This document shows positions 38,343 through 51,293 of a stretch of 64,000 nucleotides of DNA, one piece after another; the stretch's first letter is position 1, and every line of letters starts with the position of its first letter. A program made the position numbers and the translations under genes. The notes below the pieces were generated by a model. It did no database searches. It was not told the origin of the DNA and saw nothing but the letters and a program-made list of their open reading frames with translations. Origin of the DNA: Ochotona curzoniae (Eukaryota; Chordata; Mammalia; Lagomorpha; Ochotonidae); contig NW_024465777.1 in the NCBI RefSeq assembly GCF_017591425.1, positions 1,736,001 through 1,800,000 on the forward strand, written 5' to 3'.

Positions 38343-38615
38343 TTAGGCCACCCCATGCAACACCACTGGAGTGCCAGTTCAAGTCCCGGCTGCTCTGCTT
38401 CTGATCCAGCTCCTGCTAATGTGTCTGAGGAAGCAAAGATGGCCCAAGGACTTCAGCCGTGCCACCCACGTGGGAGATCTGGATGGAGGTCCTGGCCCCT
38501 TGATTCAGCCTGGCCCAAACCTGTCTATTGTGGCCAGCTGAGGGATAAAGCTGGTGGATGGAAGATCTCTCTCTTTCCCACTATGTTGTTCTGCCTTTCA
38601 AATAAGTAAAAGAAA
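38343..38615 (+). repeat. Old SINE copy
   Basis: Forward copy with TTAGGCCACCCCATGCAAC head. Confidence 0.75.
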
Positions 38616-38620
38616 AAATT

Positions 38621-38940
38621 GGGGCCTGGTGCAGTAGCCTAGTGACTAAAGTCCTCACCTTGCAAGTACTGGGATCCTATATGGGTGCCAGTTCATATCC
38701 TGGCTGCTCCACTTTCCATCCAGCTCCCTGCTTGTGGCTGGGAAAGCAGTCAAGCACGACCCATTGCACGCATATGGGAGACCCAGAAGAAGCTCCTGGC
38801 TCCTGGCTTTGGATTGGCTCAGCTCCAGCCATTGCAGTCACTTGGGGAATGAATCAGCGGATGGAAGATCTAGCTCTCTGTCTCTTTTACTTTCTGTATA
38901 TCTGACTTTGCAATAAAAATAAATCTTTAAAAAAAAAAAG
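38621..38940 (+). repeat. SINE copy inserted at L1 boundary
   Basis: Forward copy starting GGGGCCTGGTGCAGTAGCC; its poly(A) tail abuts L1 sequence. Confidence 0.85.
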
Positions 38941-39254
38941 AGGAGATACTACGAGTAACCCCACAACCATAAATCGGATATCCTCGATGAAATGCACTAG
39001 TTCTGCAAAGTCAAAACCTGCCAAGCCTCACCCCCAAGCAATCCGAACAGGCTCCACCTCATTAAAAACTGCATCTACGGCTGTTAAGCTTCCCAAGTAA
39101 GATGTACCATCAGTCAAGGTCACTGATAAATTCCACCAAACATTTAAGGAGAAAATTATACCAAATTATTTTTAAGCTCCCCTAATAACAAAACCAAAGA
39201 CATTACAAGAGAGTCAGAGACCAGCATCTCATAAACAGAGGTGCACGTCTTTCA

Positions 39255-39500
39255 ATTTTTTAAAAAAATATTTCCTTTACTCATTGGAAGGCAGAATTAC
39301 AGAAAAAGGGGGAGAAACAAGACAGAAAGAAATCTTGCATCCACTGGCTCACTCCCCACATGGCTGGAAAGGCTGGCGCTGGGCCAGCCCAGATTCCCAC
39401 CCCGGCCTCCCACGGGGCTGGCAGGGGCCCAGGTCCTTGGCTCATCTTCCAACACAGGATGTGGGGGTTACGGATGACAGCTGAGCCCAACACTGTCCCA
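39255..39500 (-). repeat. Old SINE inside the L1
   Basis: Inverted, with CATTGGAAGGCAGAATTACA. Confidence 0.75.
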
Positions 39501-40492
39501 GATACACAAACCTTTTAAACAATAAAAACAATATATCAAATCTAACAACATATAGTTATAAAACCAAACCAATTGGGATTTAGCCCAGACAGGCATTCAA
39601 ACATCAAATGATGTAATTATAGCATCAGCAGGTTAAACAAGAGAAGTAACTGCTCACACAAGAGAACAGATTTGACAAAATGAACTTGACAAAATCCATC
39701 ACTTGCATATAAACTCCCCCAGCAACCTGAGGACAGAAGCTCCTCATCCTGATTTGCAGGAAAAATCTACCGAAAAACCTCAGCTAATATCATATTTAAT
39801 AGTGATAAATTCAGTTTCTAGCTATTCCCCAACACTGTACTAGACATGCTAGCAGAGGCACCAGGACTACACAGAAAACATACAGGAAGAAAGAACATCT
39901 CCTGTTTACAGATGATGTAACTGCCTGTGCAGAAATCCCAACGAAAAGGCAAGGTTGAAACTGCTAAATGTTTACAGCGAAGGTGCAGGCGCTAAGCTCA
40001 GTCACTTTCCCGAAATTTCAGACAATACAGCATATCAACCTATACACAAATTACTTAGGTATAAATCCAAAAATATTCAAGATCTCCATCCATACAAACC
40101 CGAGTGTTGTGCAAACTGCAAAAACACCGAGGGGACATCTAAGCAGAGCTAAACGAGCAGACGCTGCGCCTGCAGGGGCAGGCTCCGCACTGCTGAGCTG
40201 TCAGTACCTCACAGCCTGACAGTTTCAACACGACCCCAGCAAGTTACCAACAACTGATTGCAAAGTTTATATGGAGAGGCAAAAGACCCAAAATAACAAA
40301 CACGGCAACGAAGGACTGACAAAAACATTCAGTTGAACACAATGATTCCTACAGAACGCACAGACGCACCCAAGACCAAGGTCAGAGCAGAGGGCCAGAA
40401 ATGGACGGCCGAGCCAAAGCAATACAACAAAGATAGCCTTTTTCACAAATTACATTGGAAGTGAATGTCCATACTACCAAAAATGAGTCTCG

Positions 40493-40762
40493 AGACAGGG
40501 GTTTGCAGCAGGTGGTTTAAGGGGCCTCATCCCACGCCAGGGTACCTGGGTCAGGAGTGTTGGTTGCAGCGCCCAAGCCCAGCACCCTGCCACTGCACAG
40601 GGGGGTGGCTGCAGTAGCTGGGTCCTTCCCACCCACTTGGAAAACTAGACTTAGTCCTTGGCTCCTCCCTCTGGCCTTGACCCAGCCCCAGCCACTGGAG
40701 GCATCTAGGGAAGAAACCGGAAGTTGGGAAAGTCTCTACCTCTCAGATAAATGAATGCATTA
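40493..40762 (+). repeat. Old SINE inside the L1
   Basis: Forward, degenerate, with CTCCTCCCTCTGGCCTTGAC and CTCAGATAAATGAATGC. Confidence 0.6.
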
Positions 40763-41970
40763 AGTCAGGACTGATGTCTGGCCAATGGACCATGTAAGGA
40801 AGGTCTGGCCCTCCCAGGGCAAGCACAGGCAGGACCGTAAATTCAGCAAAAACAAGTTAATTTTAAGCTGATGATATTGTATGGTCCACAAATGACACAA
40901 ATATCCAAACGGGCCATGGCAGAAAAACGGTTCAGCGGTTCACCACCGCTGCTTTAAAGGGGGAGGAAAGAAGTCTGGACACAGCGCTTCCATCCTTGCA
41001 AGCATTAACTCAACACAGATCACAGGCCTCAGTGTTACATCAGAAAAAACCCAGACGACCTCGGGGTTCGTGGCAACTTGTTAGATATTAAACCCAAGGT
41101 GCAATCCATAATCGATAAGGCTCAACTCATTAAAGTGAACGGTTTCTCTGCAAAATTCACAGACTGGGAGAAAATACCCACAAACGACATCTAAGAGTCA
41201 CTCCAGATACACAGAGAGCTCCGAAAACCCAACAAGAAAACAAAACACAATTTTAAAATGGGCAAAGACCTAAATAAGCACCTTACCACAGAAGATACAC
41301 AGATGGCAAATGAGCTGAGCATCGTCACCTGTCATTCTGGACCTGCAAATCAAAACAACGAGACATCACCATACGCCTGCTGAAATGAAATCTGAAACAC
41401 GGACAACACCAGATGCTGCTGCGGATGCCAAGCAGCAGGACCCTTTCCGCTCACGGTACACAGAGAGCTGCCTGGCAGGTCCCTGGAAAACTAAACATAC
41501 TCTCCCCACGTGACCCGGCGGTCATCCTGCTGGGTGTTCACCTAGACGAAATAAACCTTCACACAAGCCTGTGTGCGATACAGCAGCTTCATAGTTACGC
41601 CTGCCAAAGTTGGAAACAATCAAGAGTCTTCCAATGGATAAATGAATAAACTCATATGTCCAAGAGTTAGAATATTATTCAGTGCTAAAAAATAAGCATC
41701 GGGAAGGAAAAGAACAGAGAATATTGAGTGAAGAGAAGTCACTGTGGAAATGATACATACTGTATAATTCCAACTACGTGACATTCTGGAAAAGGCAAAA
41801 CCACGGAGATGTTAAAAGGATGAGTAGCCACGAGAAAGGGGAAAGGGAAGGATGAGGAGAGAGAACCCAAGGGCCTTCTAAGGCAGGAGAGCACGCTGTG
41901 TGCTGCCAACTACACGCACATGGCATTAAACATTTGTCCCAACCCACAGAACTCACACCATCAAGAGCAA

Positions 41971-42589
41971 TCTAAACCATGCATCTGGGTGACAATGATG
42001 CATGACGCCTAAAAGCAACCAGATAAGGATCAACGTGACTGCTGCGGCTAAAACCAGACCACATGAGATAAGAGGGGGAAGCCAGAGACCACACAGGAGC
42101 CCCGTGCCACGACGCAGGCAGCGTCTGCGCTAACCACAGGAGGTGAAACCCCAGGTCCTGCTTAGACCAAGAAAGGCAGGGAAAGGAGACCCCAGCGGGC
42201 TCAGTCCGTGGGTGTGTGACTCTGTCTACTGGAGACCGCCGACGGAATGAGCAGAAACAAAGCAGCAAGGAAAGGGTTCGGGGGGCAGTTGAGGGCTGTA
42301 TCATTGAGCTGTGTCTAAGTCATCCAAACAGAGACTGCAGGACACGTGGGGCGGGAAGGAGCCAGGGTGGGCACGATGCCTTATGGAGAGATGCAGACTA
42401 GGAAAGGGGGCAAAGAAGATAGCAAACCAGGAGAATACACGGTTATTACTGAAGCATAACCCTGTCCCCCTGCACCCGAAAAAAAGGGAAAACAAGTGCC
42501 CTGCTGTGTCCCGTGAACTTGAGGGGTCTGAGCTCAGCCCACTGAATGATCAGGGGCAGCTGCGGTGCAGCCAGGAACGTGAAGGTGTT
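41971..42589. other. Unique sequence
   Basis: I see no repeat or exon here. Confidence 0.35.
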
Positions 42590-42862
42590 GTAAGATCTGA
42601 AAGGAAGGGTTACAAACACGTGGAGCGAGATCTTCCGACTGCTGGTTCATTCCCCTGACCCCGCCAAGATGGGCCCTACAACCATGGCCAGGACGGGCCA
42701 AAACCAGGAGCTAGGAGCTTCATCCAGGTCCCCACACTTTCCCCAGGTTATTAGAAGGGGTCTGAATCAAAGATGGAGCAGAAGGGACGCCAACCAGGTT
42801 CCATATGGGATGCTGGTATTGCAGCCAGTGGCTCTACCCACTACGTACAACACCAGCCCTTG
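42590..42862 (-). repeat. Old SINE copy
   Basis: Inverted, with GAGCGAGATCTTCCGACTGC. Confidence 0.7.
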
Positions 42863-42899
42863 GATGATTTTTTTAATTCTGCTAAAAAGCAGAGCAGAG

Positions 42900-43175
42900 G
42901 GGTTAGGCCATCGGTTGGCAGACTTGCACCGCACGTTAGAGTGCCTAGGATCCAGTTCACCCAACCCTGCTTCTGCTCCTGCTCCTGCTTCCTGTTCACG
43001 CACCTGAGAGGCAACCGACAACGGCCCCAGCACTGCGGCTCCTGCCCTCTGACGGGAAACTTTGGCCTGACCCAGCCCTGGCTATTGAAGACCATCAGAT
43101 GAAGGGTTTGCTCCTTTACCTTTCAACCTCTCTCTCATTCTGCCTGTCAGGTAGATAAAAAATAAATAAGCACTT
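42900..43175 (+). repeat. Old SINE copy with (CTCCTG)n expansion
   Basis: Forward; a short GCTCCTGCTCCTGCTTCC run replaces part of the body. Confidence 0.65.
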
Positions 43176-43334
43176 AAAAATGGCTGACTTAAAATAAGAG
43201 TGCTGAGTGCTACAGTCTGACTAAGGTTAGAGTCAAAGCGAGGGGGCAGGTGGGAGGGAATGGCCTTTAACAGAGAGAAGAGAAGGCAGAGAAGGAAAAC
43301 CAACTCCAACATCTTCCGATGAAAAAACAGAGCA

Positions 43335-43632
43335 AGAGCCCGGCACAAGGTCTCAGTGGCTAAATCCTCGCCTTGCAAGCCCCAGGATCCCGTATGCACG
43401 TCAGTTGGTGTCCCAGTTGCCCCACTTCCCATCCAGCCCCCTGCTGTGGCCTGGGAAAGCGGTCAAGGACAGTGCAAGGCCTTGGGACCTTGCACCTGTG
43501 TTGCAAACCCAGAACTCCTGACTCCGGACAGGCTCAACTCCAGCTGTTGGCAACCACTTGGGGAGTGAACCAGTGGATGAAAGATCTCTGTCTCTCCTTT
43601 TCTCTGTAAATCTGACCTTCCAATAACAATGA
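43335..43632 (+). repeat. SINE copy with microsatellite tail
   Basis: Forward copy ending CAATAACAATGAAAG and continuing into (GGAA)n. Confidence 0.85.
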
Positions 43633-43735
43633 AAGAAGGAAGGAAGGAAGGAAGGAAGGAAGGAAGGAAGGAAGGAAGGAAGGAAGGAAGGAAGGAAAAA
43701 GAAAAAGAAAAGAGAAGAGAAGAGAAAAGAAAAAC
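43630..43735 (+). repeat. (GGAA)n and (GAAAA)n purine tract
   Basis: About 16 GGAA units followed by A/G-only sequence. It forms a continuous purine run of roughly 105 bases in the SINE tail. Confidence 0.95.
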
Positions 43736-43737
43736 CT

Positions 43738-44060
43738 AGGGCCTGACACAGTAGCCTAGTGGCTAAAGTCCTTGCCTTGCACACAACCCCATATCCCACA
43801 TGGGCACTGGTTCTAATCCCAGCAGCCTTATTTCCCATCCAGCTCCCTGCTTATGGCCTGGGAAAGCAGTTGAGGAAGGCGTAAAGCCTTGGGACCCTGC
43901 ACCCACGTGTGAGACCTAGAAGAGGCTCCTGACTCCTGGCTTCAGATTGGTGTGGCTCCGGCTTGGGAAGTTTGCAGCCGCTTGGGAAGTGAACCCATTG
44001 GACGAAAGATCTTCCTCTCTCTCCTCCTCCTCCCTGTATTTCTTTCAAATAAAAGCAAAC
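43738..44060 (+). repeat. SINE copy
   Basis: Forward, starting AGGGCCTGACACAGTAGCC. Confidence 0.85.
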
Positions 44061-44727
44061 AAACAAAAAAGAATCACATATATCCCTTTACCCAGCGCAC
44101 CTTAAAAAAAAAAGAAAGAAAGAAAAACATAGCAAAAGAAAATAGGTTTTCTTAAATGTCAAATGCCAATTTTCAAAGCCAAGTTCTTCCACTGGCTGCA
44201 TTACGCACCTGCAGCCACCAGATGGCGCCCGTGCTCTCTGAAACGCGCACTGGCGGATACTGGGACTGAACCAAGTCTGCAGGACCCCCTCTCCACTCCG
44301 GCCCTCCCCTCCTCCCCTCTGCTTCTCTGGGTCCATCTTCTGTCCTACTTTCTCTTCTTTTGGTCTTTTTCCCCAATCTACATGTGTGCTTAGTCTCAAA
44401 ATAGGAAAGCAAAAAAAAAATCCTTGGTACATATTTTTATAAAGAAATCCTCCCGTTTTCCTTCCACGCCTCCTTGTAGCAGGGCAGAGATCTCCCACCT
44501 TACAAGGGGGCAGGAAGGAAGGCACTGAATGATGCTGGGCCACAAACCAGTTTAATTTACTTACAAAAAAAACCCACATAAAACACATGTTATTTATACT
44601 AGTTCATACACGATTTTCAAAAACAAATTGCTTTCAATGGAAAATGTTAAATCTTTCTTAGTACAGCATCATCTATAAATTGCCATCATTTTGAATTAGA
44701 AGAGCCCAGACACTGAACCACTGACCT
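44061..44727. other. Unique sequence
   Basis: CT-rich and AT-rich blocks with no recognisable feature. Confidence 0.35.
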
Positions 44728-44990
44728 TAAAAAGGCAGATTTACAGAGAAGGCAAGGGAGAGACCGAGAGAGACCTTGCTTTGCTGGTTCACTCTCCAGA
44801 TGGCAGCAATGGTGGGGGCTGGGCCAGGCACAGCAGCAGCTTCTTCTGGAACTCCTAGGTGGGTGCAGGAGCCCCGACCCTTGAGCCCCCCTCTGCTGCT
44901 TCCTCAGGCACATCAGCAGACAGCTGGATGGATGGGGAGTCCATTAGGAATGCTGGTGCTTAACCAGATATGCCACCATGCCGGGCCCAA
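44728..44990 (-). repeat. Old SINE copy
   Basis: Inverted, ending CACCATGCCGGGCCC. Confidence 0.75.
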
Positions 44991-45002
44991 CACCACACTA
45001 TT

Positions 45003-45215
45003 TTTTTAAAAAAATTTAATCACGGTTTATTTTAAAGTTAGAGTTTGCATGCACTGGTTCGCTTTCCAAATGTCCACAGTTGTCAAGACTGGGCCCGCTG
45101 CAGGAGCTTCTTCCGGGTCTCCCAAGAGTAGCAGGGGTTCAAGCACTTGAACCTGTGTTCCCAGGCCATGAGCAAGGAGCCGGGTCAGCCTTGCCAGCTA
45201 TGTCACAATGCGGGC
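45003..45215 (-). repeat. Old SINE, head part deleted
   Basis: Inverted; ends TATGTCACAATGCGGGC. Confidence 0.65.
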
Positions 45216-45956
45216 TCCCGCAGGACTGCCCTCCGGAAGGGCCACGTCGGGCCCCACCAGCCCGCCGCTCCTGACCCAGCACTAGGCACACGGCACTGAC
45301 GTTTGATTCGATCATTTGTCTCTCCAACTCTTAATCACGGCTGCATTCTCACTTGCCAGCAGGAAGCCCAGCATGTAATACTGCTTCAGATGTGATGAAT
45401 AAACCAATGGCTGAACGAACGTCAGAATTACTGAATGGCCAGCCAACCCTATGGCACTGATCGTTAACAGAGCATATTAAAAACAATGTAAATGACCTAC
45501 TCATGGGTTACAAAGCAGAAAACAAGTAACAAGAGGGGCCACGCAGAACAGGTCCTGCAGGGACGCCCTGCGCAGCTCGCTCAGGGCCGCAGGACTGCTG
45601 CCCCCAGCCTGCTGGACGACGCGCTGGAATGCACCCATGAACGCCACGGGCTGCGAAGCTCCAGTTACCCCAAGTGGAGGAGACACAAAAAGCGTTTCCG
45701 GATCTTTCTCCGTTCCTTAGCATGGGGCTTCAAGCAAAAGGGTAAGGTGACCTTCGGGGTACCAGCTTTCAAACCGGACACGGAGTCTTTTAGGGGAAAG
45801 AAACGAGGGTGGTTTGAGCAGACAGAGCTGCAGGCTCCTCCCAGCTGCTCTACCAAAGCAAGGGGTCTCAGCTTCTTATTCTGCTGGGCTTCTTCCTCCA
45901 TATGACTATAAATATTATAAAGAAGTTCTATATCTTTTAATTAAAATAAAATCACT
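45216..45956. other. Unique sequence
   Basis: I see no repeat. The frame at 45492-45905 has no recognised domain and no splice support. Confidence 0.35.
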
Positions 45957-46285
45957 GGACCCGGCACAGTAGCCTAGTAGCTAAACTCCTCACCTTGCAT
46001 GTGCTGGGAAACCATATGGGCATTGGTTCTAATCCCGGCACCCCTGCTTCCCATCCAGCTCCCTGCTTGTGGCCTGGGAAAGCAGTGGAGGACGGCCCAA
46101 AGCCTTAGGACCTGCACCTGTTTGGGAGACCTGGAGGATGTTCCTAGCCCCTGGCTTTGGATCAGCTCAGCTTTGGCTGTTGCAGCCGTTTGGGGAGTGA
46201 ATCAACAGACAAGAAGATCTTCCTCTCTGTCTTTCCTCTCCTCTGTATATCTGACTTTCAAATAAAAATAAATCTAAAATAAAAG
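45957..46285 (+). repeat. SINE copy
   Basis: Forward, young-type tail CTGTATATCTGACTTTC. Confidence 0.88.
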
Positions 46286-46496
46286 AAAAGAAAATCACCT
46301 ATTTGGTCCACTTCCTTTGTTCTCAAAATGAGGAAACGGCAACCCAGGTAAACCCTGTTTTTCCCCAGTTGAGAAAGTTGAAGATTTCTGTCTCCTGGCT
46401 GTTCGCATCTTATAAAATCACAGCCTGCACACTCTCAGGCACCTCTACCAAGTGAGGGCTCCGGGCGCTGCGACACAGGCCAGTAACGAAGGGGTA

Positions 46497-46715
46497 TAAG
46501 GTTGCTGCACTGGCTTGAAGCCAGGAGCCACAAACTTCCTCCCGTTCTCCCACATGCGTGCAGGGGCCCAAGGCCTTGGGCCACCCTCCACTGCTGTCCC
46601 AGGCGCATACGCAGGGAGCTGGATCAGAATGGGAGTATCCAGGCTTTGCACGGCGCCCATACGGCATGAGTGCTGCAGCAGCGGCTTCACCTGCCATAGC
46701 ACAGCACCGGCTCTG
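46497..46715 (-). repeat. SINE, tail-truncated
   Basis: Inverted; starts at TGGCTTGAAGCCAGGAGCC with no A-tail. Confidence 0.7.
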
Positions 46716-46997
46716 CGGTCTTACACTCATGCTTTTCCAGGAATCCAGATCCATCCAGGTGTCTGGAATGACTTCTGTGGCCTTTCCTCAGCTGCACAAA
46801 GGGTCACCCTTTGGAGGGCTTAGCAGGATGCGCTGTACATTAAGTCACAACAAATAGTAGCTAGTGCTAGGATTCTATCCCAGCCTGCACGATATCCTTA
46901 TAAGGGCCCCTGCTCTTAGCTGAGACCACACAAGTACAGTCAGATGCATCCGGGTCTGACTCCCAAGTCCAGATTCTTTAAGAGCAGTGTTACCTTT

Positions 46998-47290
46998 GGG
47001 GTCGGAGTTGTGACACACAGCCACTGCCTGTGACGGCAGCACCCCAGGAGTGCCAGTTCAAGTCCTGGCTGCTCGGATCCAACATAGCTCCCTGGCGTTG
47101 TAGCTGGTGTTTGGACCCGTCACTCACCACCCACATGCAAACCTGGCATGGAGGTCTCAGAGGCTTCAGCCTGGCCCAGCCGAGCTCTGGCAGCCATTTG
47201 GGGAGCGAGTCAACAGACACAAGGTCTCTGTTCAAATCTCTCCCCATCTCTATGTAACTACCTTCCAAATAAATAAATAAATCTTAAAAA
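46998..47290 (+). repeat. Old SINE copy
   Basis: Forward with (AAAT)n tail. Confidence 0.7.
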
Positions 47291-47778
47291 ACGAGGACCA
47301 CACCGCTTGGCTGTCATTTTCTCATTATACCTCAGTTCCTTCCCTCGAAGAAAATGAAAGACTGTCCTCCTGACCCACGTGCCTGCCACACTGGGCAATA
47401 GTCAGCAAAGGCACTTTACAAAGCCCTGTGCACACCCACGGTAAGTTGTCACCAGGCTAAATTCTAAAATAAGCAACTCATTAAGATCATCCCTTCTACC
47501 CAAGGTAAACAAGGAAATGGACTGAAAATATTGTTAGGGTGACCGTTGTCTCTGACCTGCGGCCCTCGGCACAGCCACATGGAGAACTGCCCTCCAGGGG
47601 AAGAGGCTCCCAGGCTCCCCCTCGCTCCCTGTTGAGTATTCATCCAGCAAAATTCATTTACTATCAAACATACATGATCCACCTAGCACTCTACCAAGCA
47701 CTGGGGAGATAATTAAGACCTGCCCCTTGCAGGAATTAAATATAACCAATTATAAAAGCAATGATAAAGAAGCCATCT

Positions 47779-48100
47779 GGGCCCAGTGCAGAAGCCTAGT
47801 GGCTAAAGTCCTCACCTTGCACATTCCGGGATCCCACATGGGCGCCGGTTCATGTCCCAGCAGCCCCATTTCCCATCCAGCTCCCTGCTTGTGGCCTGGG
47901 AAAGCAGTTGAGGACGACCCAAAGCCTTGGGATCCTGCACCCACATGGGAGACCTGGAAGAGGCTCCTGGCTCCTGGCTTCAGATTGGTGTGGCTCCGGC
48001 CATTGCAGACACTTGGGGAGTGAATCAGTGGACGGAAGATCTTCCTCTCTGTGTATCTGACTTTCCAATAAAAAATAAATAAATCTTTTAAAAAAAAAAA
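47779..48100 (+). repeat. SINE copy, young subfamily
   Basis: Forward, starting TGGGCCCAGTGCAGAAGCC. Confidence 0.88.
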
Positions 48101-48275
48101 GACAAAGAAGAGGATGCCTTCGGGACCATATTCCATAATCTCCCTCCTGCTCTCCGCCTCCTGCCCCGCCTGCCCCCAGCCTGCTCTGCCACCACGCTGT
48201 CCTCAGGGTGATCCTCTGCCCCCCAGGGAGGCTTCTGGGAAGGAAAACCACACCAAAGCAAGGACAGGCCCATCT

Positions 48276-48612
48276 TTTTTTTTTTAAGGTTTATTTTTTT
48301 TTTAGTTGGAAAGTCAGATCTGGAGTGAAGGAGAGACACAGAGAAAGATCCTCCATCCACTGGTTCACTCCCCCATTAGCCACAACAGCAGGAGTTGAGC
48401 CGATCTGAAGCCAGGAGCCAGGAACTTCCTCCAGGTCTCCCACACAGGTGCAGGGTCCCAAGGCTTTGGACTGTCCTCTTCTGCTTTCCCAGGCCACAAG
48501 CAGGGAGCAGGATGGGAAGCAGAACAGCTGGGATACAAACTGGCGCCCACATGGGATCCTGGTGCAGGTAAGGTGAGGACTTCAGCCATTTGGCTACTGC
48601 CCTGGACCCAGT
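48276..48612 (-). repeat. SINE copy
   Basis: Inverted, with GTTGGAAAGTCAGATCTGG. Confidence 0.85.
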
Positions 48613-49335
48613 CCCACCTTTTAATGTCAACTCTTCTGCCATCAACGTCTAGCTCAGTTGCCTCTAGAAAACTCCACCACAGTTTCCAATTCCGAGCTCT
48701 TTGGTCAATACTCTTGAATCCGATTTCCAGGGGGGTTTCAACATTTTGGAAACTGGCTCTTCTTCCTGTCCTGGCACATCAGGAAGGTCTAAAATAGAAC
48801 ATAATCAAACCGCCCTGCCCCTCTCCCAACACAGCTGCCATGATTCACTTCCTGTCCCTAACAGTCGTTTCAAGCAAGGTCAGCAAGCTTTTTCTTTAAA
48901 GTCTGACAGCAGATACAAGCTCAGACACTTTAAAAACAGTAAATGTTTAGGCCTTGTCTATGTCCTCTGTCCTAACAACCCAACTGTCACCCAGCTGTTG
49001 TGCGAGGCAGCCACCCAATACCCATCTAAGCAAATGAACAAAACTGCACTTTAGCTTCCCGAGGGTTTGTATTTAATTACTAGACTTCCGTGATTTTTCC
49101 CAGAATCACAAGCCTGAATTTGAACCTGCAAAACTCCGGATTAGAAGTATTCGGAGATTCTTCAGGTCAGAAAGGATCTGCGGATTATCTGATCGCACTT
49201 GGCACTCATTGCAGAGGTCAGCTAGCAAGCAAGCAAGTGTCGCTCAGCTCCCATTCAAACTCTTCCAACCTCCTCCCGAGGGGGCACGCACGGGACCACT
49301 CAAAGCTAAGATGCTCTTACGGTCAGCCGTGAGTT
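48613..49335. other. Unique sequence
   Basis: SINE-free; no exon is supported. Confidence 0.35.
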
Positions 49336-49339
49336 TCCT

Positions 49340-49368
49340 TGCTGTGTGTGTGTGTGTGTGTGTCCTTG

Positions 49369-49421
<53 letters not shown>
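49340..49421 (+). repeat. (TG)n microsatellite
   Basis: TG array interrupted once by TCCTTGT near 49363. Confidence 0.97.
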
Positions 49422-49422
<1 letters not shown>

Positions 49423-50449
49423 ATTGCCGTACCCCAGGCACCTTGAACAGCATCCAGCACACAGACATAGAAATTGCTTAGTGGAAAGGAGGGAGGAGCC
49501 AGGGGCACAGAACAATGCTGGTCCTGGGGACCTCGGGACAGTTCAGCATGCTGACTGAGGCACCTGCTGAGGTAGAGGAACTGATGCAATGCGTCCCAGC
49601 TGGAGGCTCTCGATTTCCCACAGCAAGTGGCGAGGCTGAGGTCGCAACGTCGGACAAACACCCTTCCCAATGCCCAGCCCCGCTCTCTTTCAGGCCTGCT
49701 CTGTGCCACTCTAAGGGAACATCTTTTGAAGTGTCCTCTGTTCCCCGCAGCCTTTCAAACTGACCCTCACACTAAGAGAAATGCACCGTCCTGAACTCTG
49801 AGGACCCTTCTATCTACCCAAGGCCCTCGTCTACGCATTCGTCATCCTCTGCGGGCTCTGAGCACCGACAGCAGTGGCTGAGCGCTGAAAACAGGATCGA
49901 GGCAAGACAGAAACCTTACAGCTATCTGGTAAATGGAGGTCAGTTTTACTGCACTCTGTTCTGGATGGGGATTGTTTTCACACCTGCACACCACATCTAG
50001 GAAAGATTTTCAGCCCAAATGCAAAGGCTGCAAAGCAGGCATCGCAGAGGGTCAGGCCAGTGAGTCACCCCGGTGCCTGGGGCTTGGGAGGACTGCGGCC
50101 TAGTTTTTCTATGAACTCTCTTCAACGCAGCCAGATATATATATATTTTTTTTAGTAAGAAGCATAAAGAACACCAGTATACAAACTCTACTGAGTCCCA
50201 TGTGAGGAAGTACATTTACAAGCCATTTCGGACAAGGTTCCTGCCAGACCACTCTGACAGGACAAGTTAGAATATTGCTGTAGCGGTCAAGGCAAGAAGC
50301 AGAGTAAGCTCCTGAACCAGGATGGCAGCAATGGGAGAGAGGGCTGCGGGTGGATATGAAAGACAACCTGGTCCATCGAGTCCTAAGAATAAAGTACAAG
50401 ATCACACGAGCTCATGTGGCAGCCATGTTGTCAACCGGCAGGTCCTTGT
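49422..50449. other. Unique sequence
   Basis: SINE-free, about 1 kb, with a short AT run near 50136. No recognisable gene. Confidence 0.35.
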
Positions 50450-50890
50450 GACTTAAATTTTTTTTTTTTTTACATTTTTGATTAGTACACACATGATGAT
50501 TTTGTGAGTACCATATGACATTTCCACACAGGTATACGGCCTCAGCCAAGCATGCCAGGTATCACCATTTCCACTCATCTTTCTTTTCTGTAGCTCTGGA
50601 GTCTACCACATCCTCCCAAGATGGTGAGTTCAGACCGTGACCTATGGTCGCCCTGGGCTGTGAAATAGTGCGACTGTGACCTCTGTTCCCGTACCTGTGA
50701 CTGAGCCTTCCTCCAGCCCCGCCGCGCCCCCCAGACTCGCCCCAGCCCCTGCTGACCACCACCCTCTGAGCAGACTGACTTTCACTTAACTTGTACATAT
50801 GACAGAGAACATGCAGTATTTGTGTGTCTGCTCTACTTCACTTAACGACCTCCAGCTCCAACCATCTCACTGATTTTTTTCCCCAAATGA
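50450..50890 (-). repeat. L1 3' UTR-type fragment (inverted)
   Basis: CATATGACAGAGAACATGCA and TTCACTTAACGACCTCCAGC resemble the antisense L1 3' UTR (GAGTGAGAACATG...). Confidence 0.45.
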
Positions 50891-50959
50891 ACTGTTAAAT
50901 CCAATTAATTTTAATAGCTCAAATAGAGGGTATGTTGCAAGGATTAAAGATTATTACAC

Positions 50960-51285
50960 AGGGCTGGCTCCGTGTTATAGTAGGAGAAGCTTCTGCTTAT
51001 GGTGCTGGCATCCCCTATGGGTGCCAGTTCATGCCTTGCCTGTTTCACTTCTGATCCAGCTCCCCGCTTATGGCCTGAGAAAGCAACAGAGGATGGCTCG
51101 AGTCCTTAGGCCCCTGCACCATGGGGAAGACCCAGATGAAGCTCTTGGCTCCTGGCTTCAGATCAGCTCAGCTCTGCTCTGGCTATTGCAGCTGCTTGAG
51201 GAATAAGCCATCAGATGGAAGATCTTTCTGTCTTTCCTCTCTGTAAATCTGATTTTCCAATTAAAAATAAATATAAAAAATATAT
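50960..51285 (+). repeat. SINE copy
   Basis: Forward, with AGGGCTGGCTCCGTGTTATA head. Confidence 0.8.
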
Positions 51286-51293
51286 TTTTGACT

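Larger units (their letters stand above)
38941..41970 (+). repeat. Old LINE-1, ORF2 3' part and 3' UTR, inactivated
   Basis: It reads through the L1 ORF2 order: CACCAAACATTTAAGGAG, the reverse transcriptase box region CTGTTTACAGATGATGTAAC (FADD-like), TTATATGGAGAGGCAAAAGA, AAACAATCAAGAGTCTTCC and AATGGATAAATGAATAAAC. It is full of stops and frame breaks and interrupted by two SINEs. No protein can be made. Confidence 0.75.

Noticed and set aside
38941..41970. Possible functional LINE-1
   Set aside because: Only the 3' part is present, with many stops and frame breaks and two SINE insertions.
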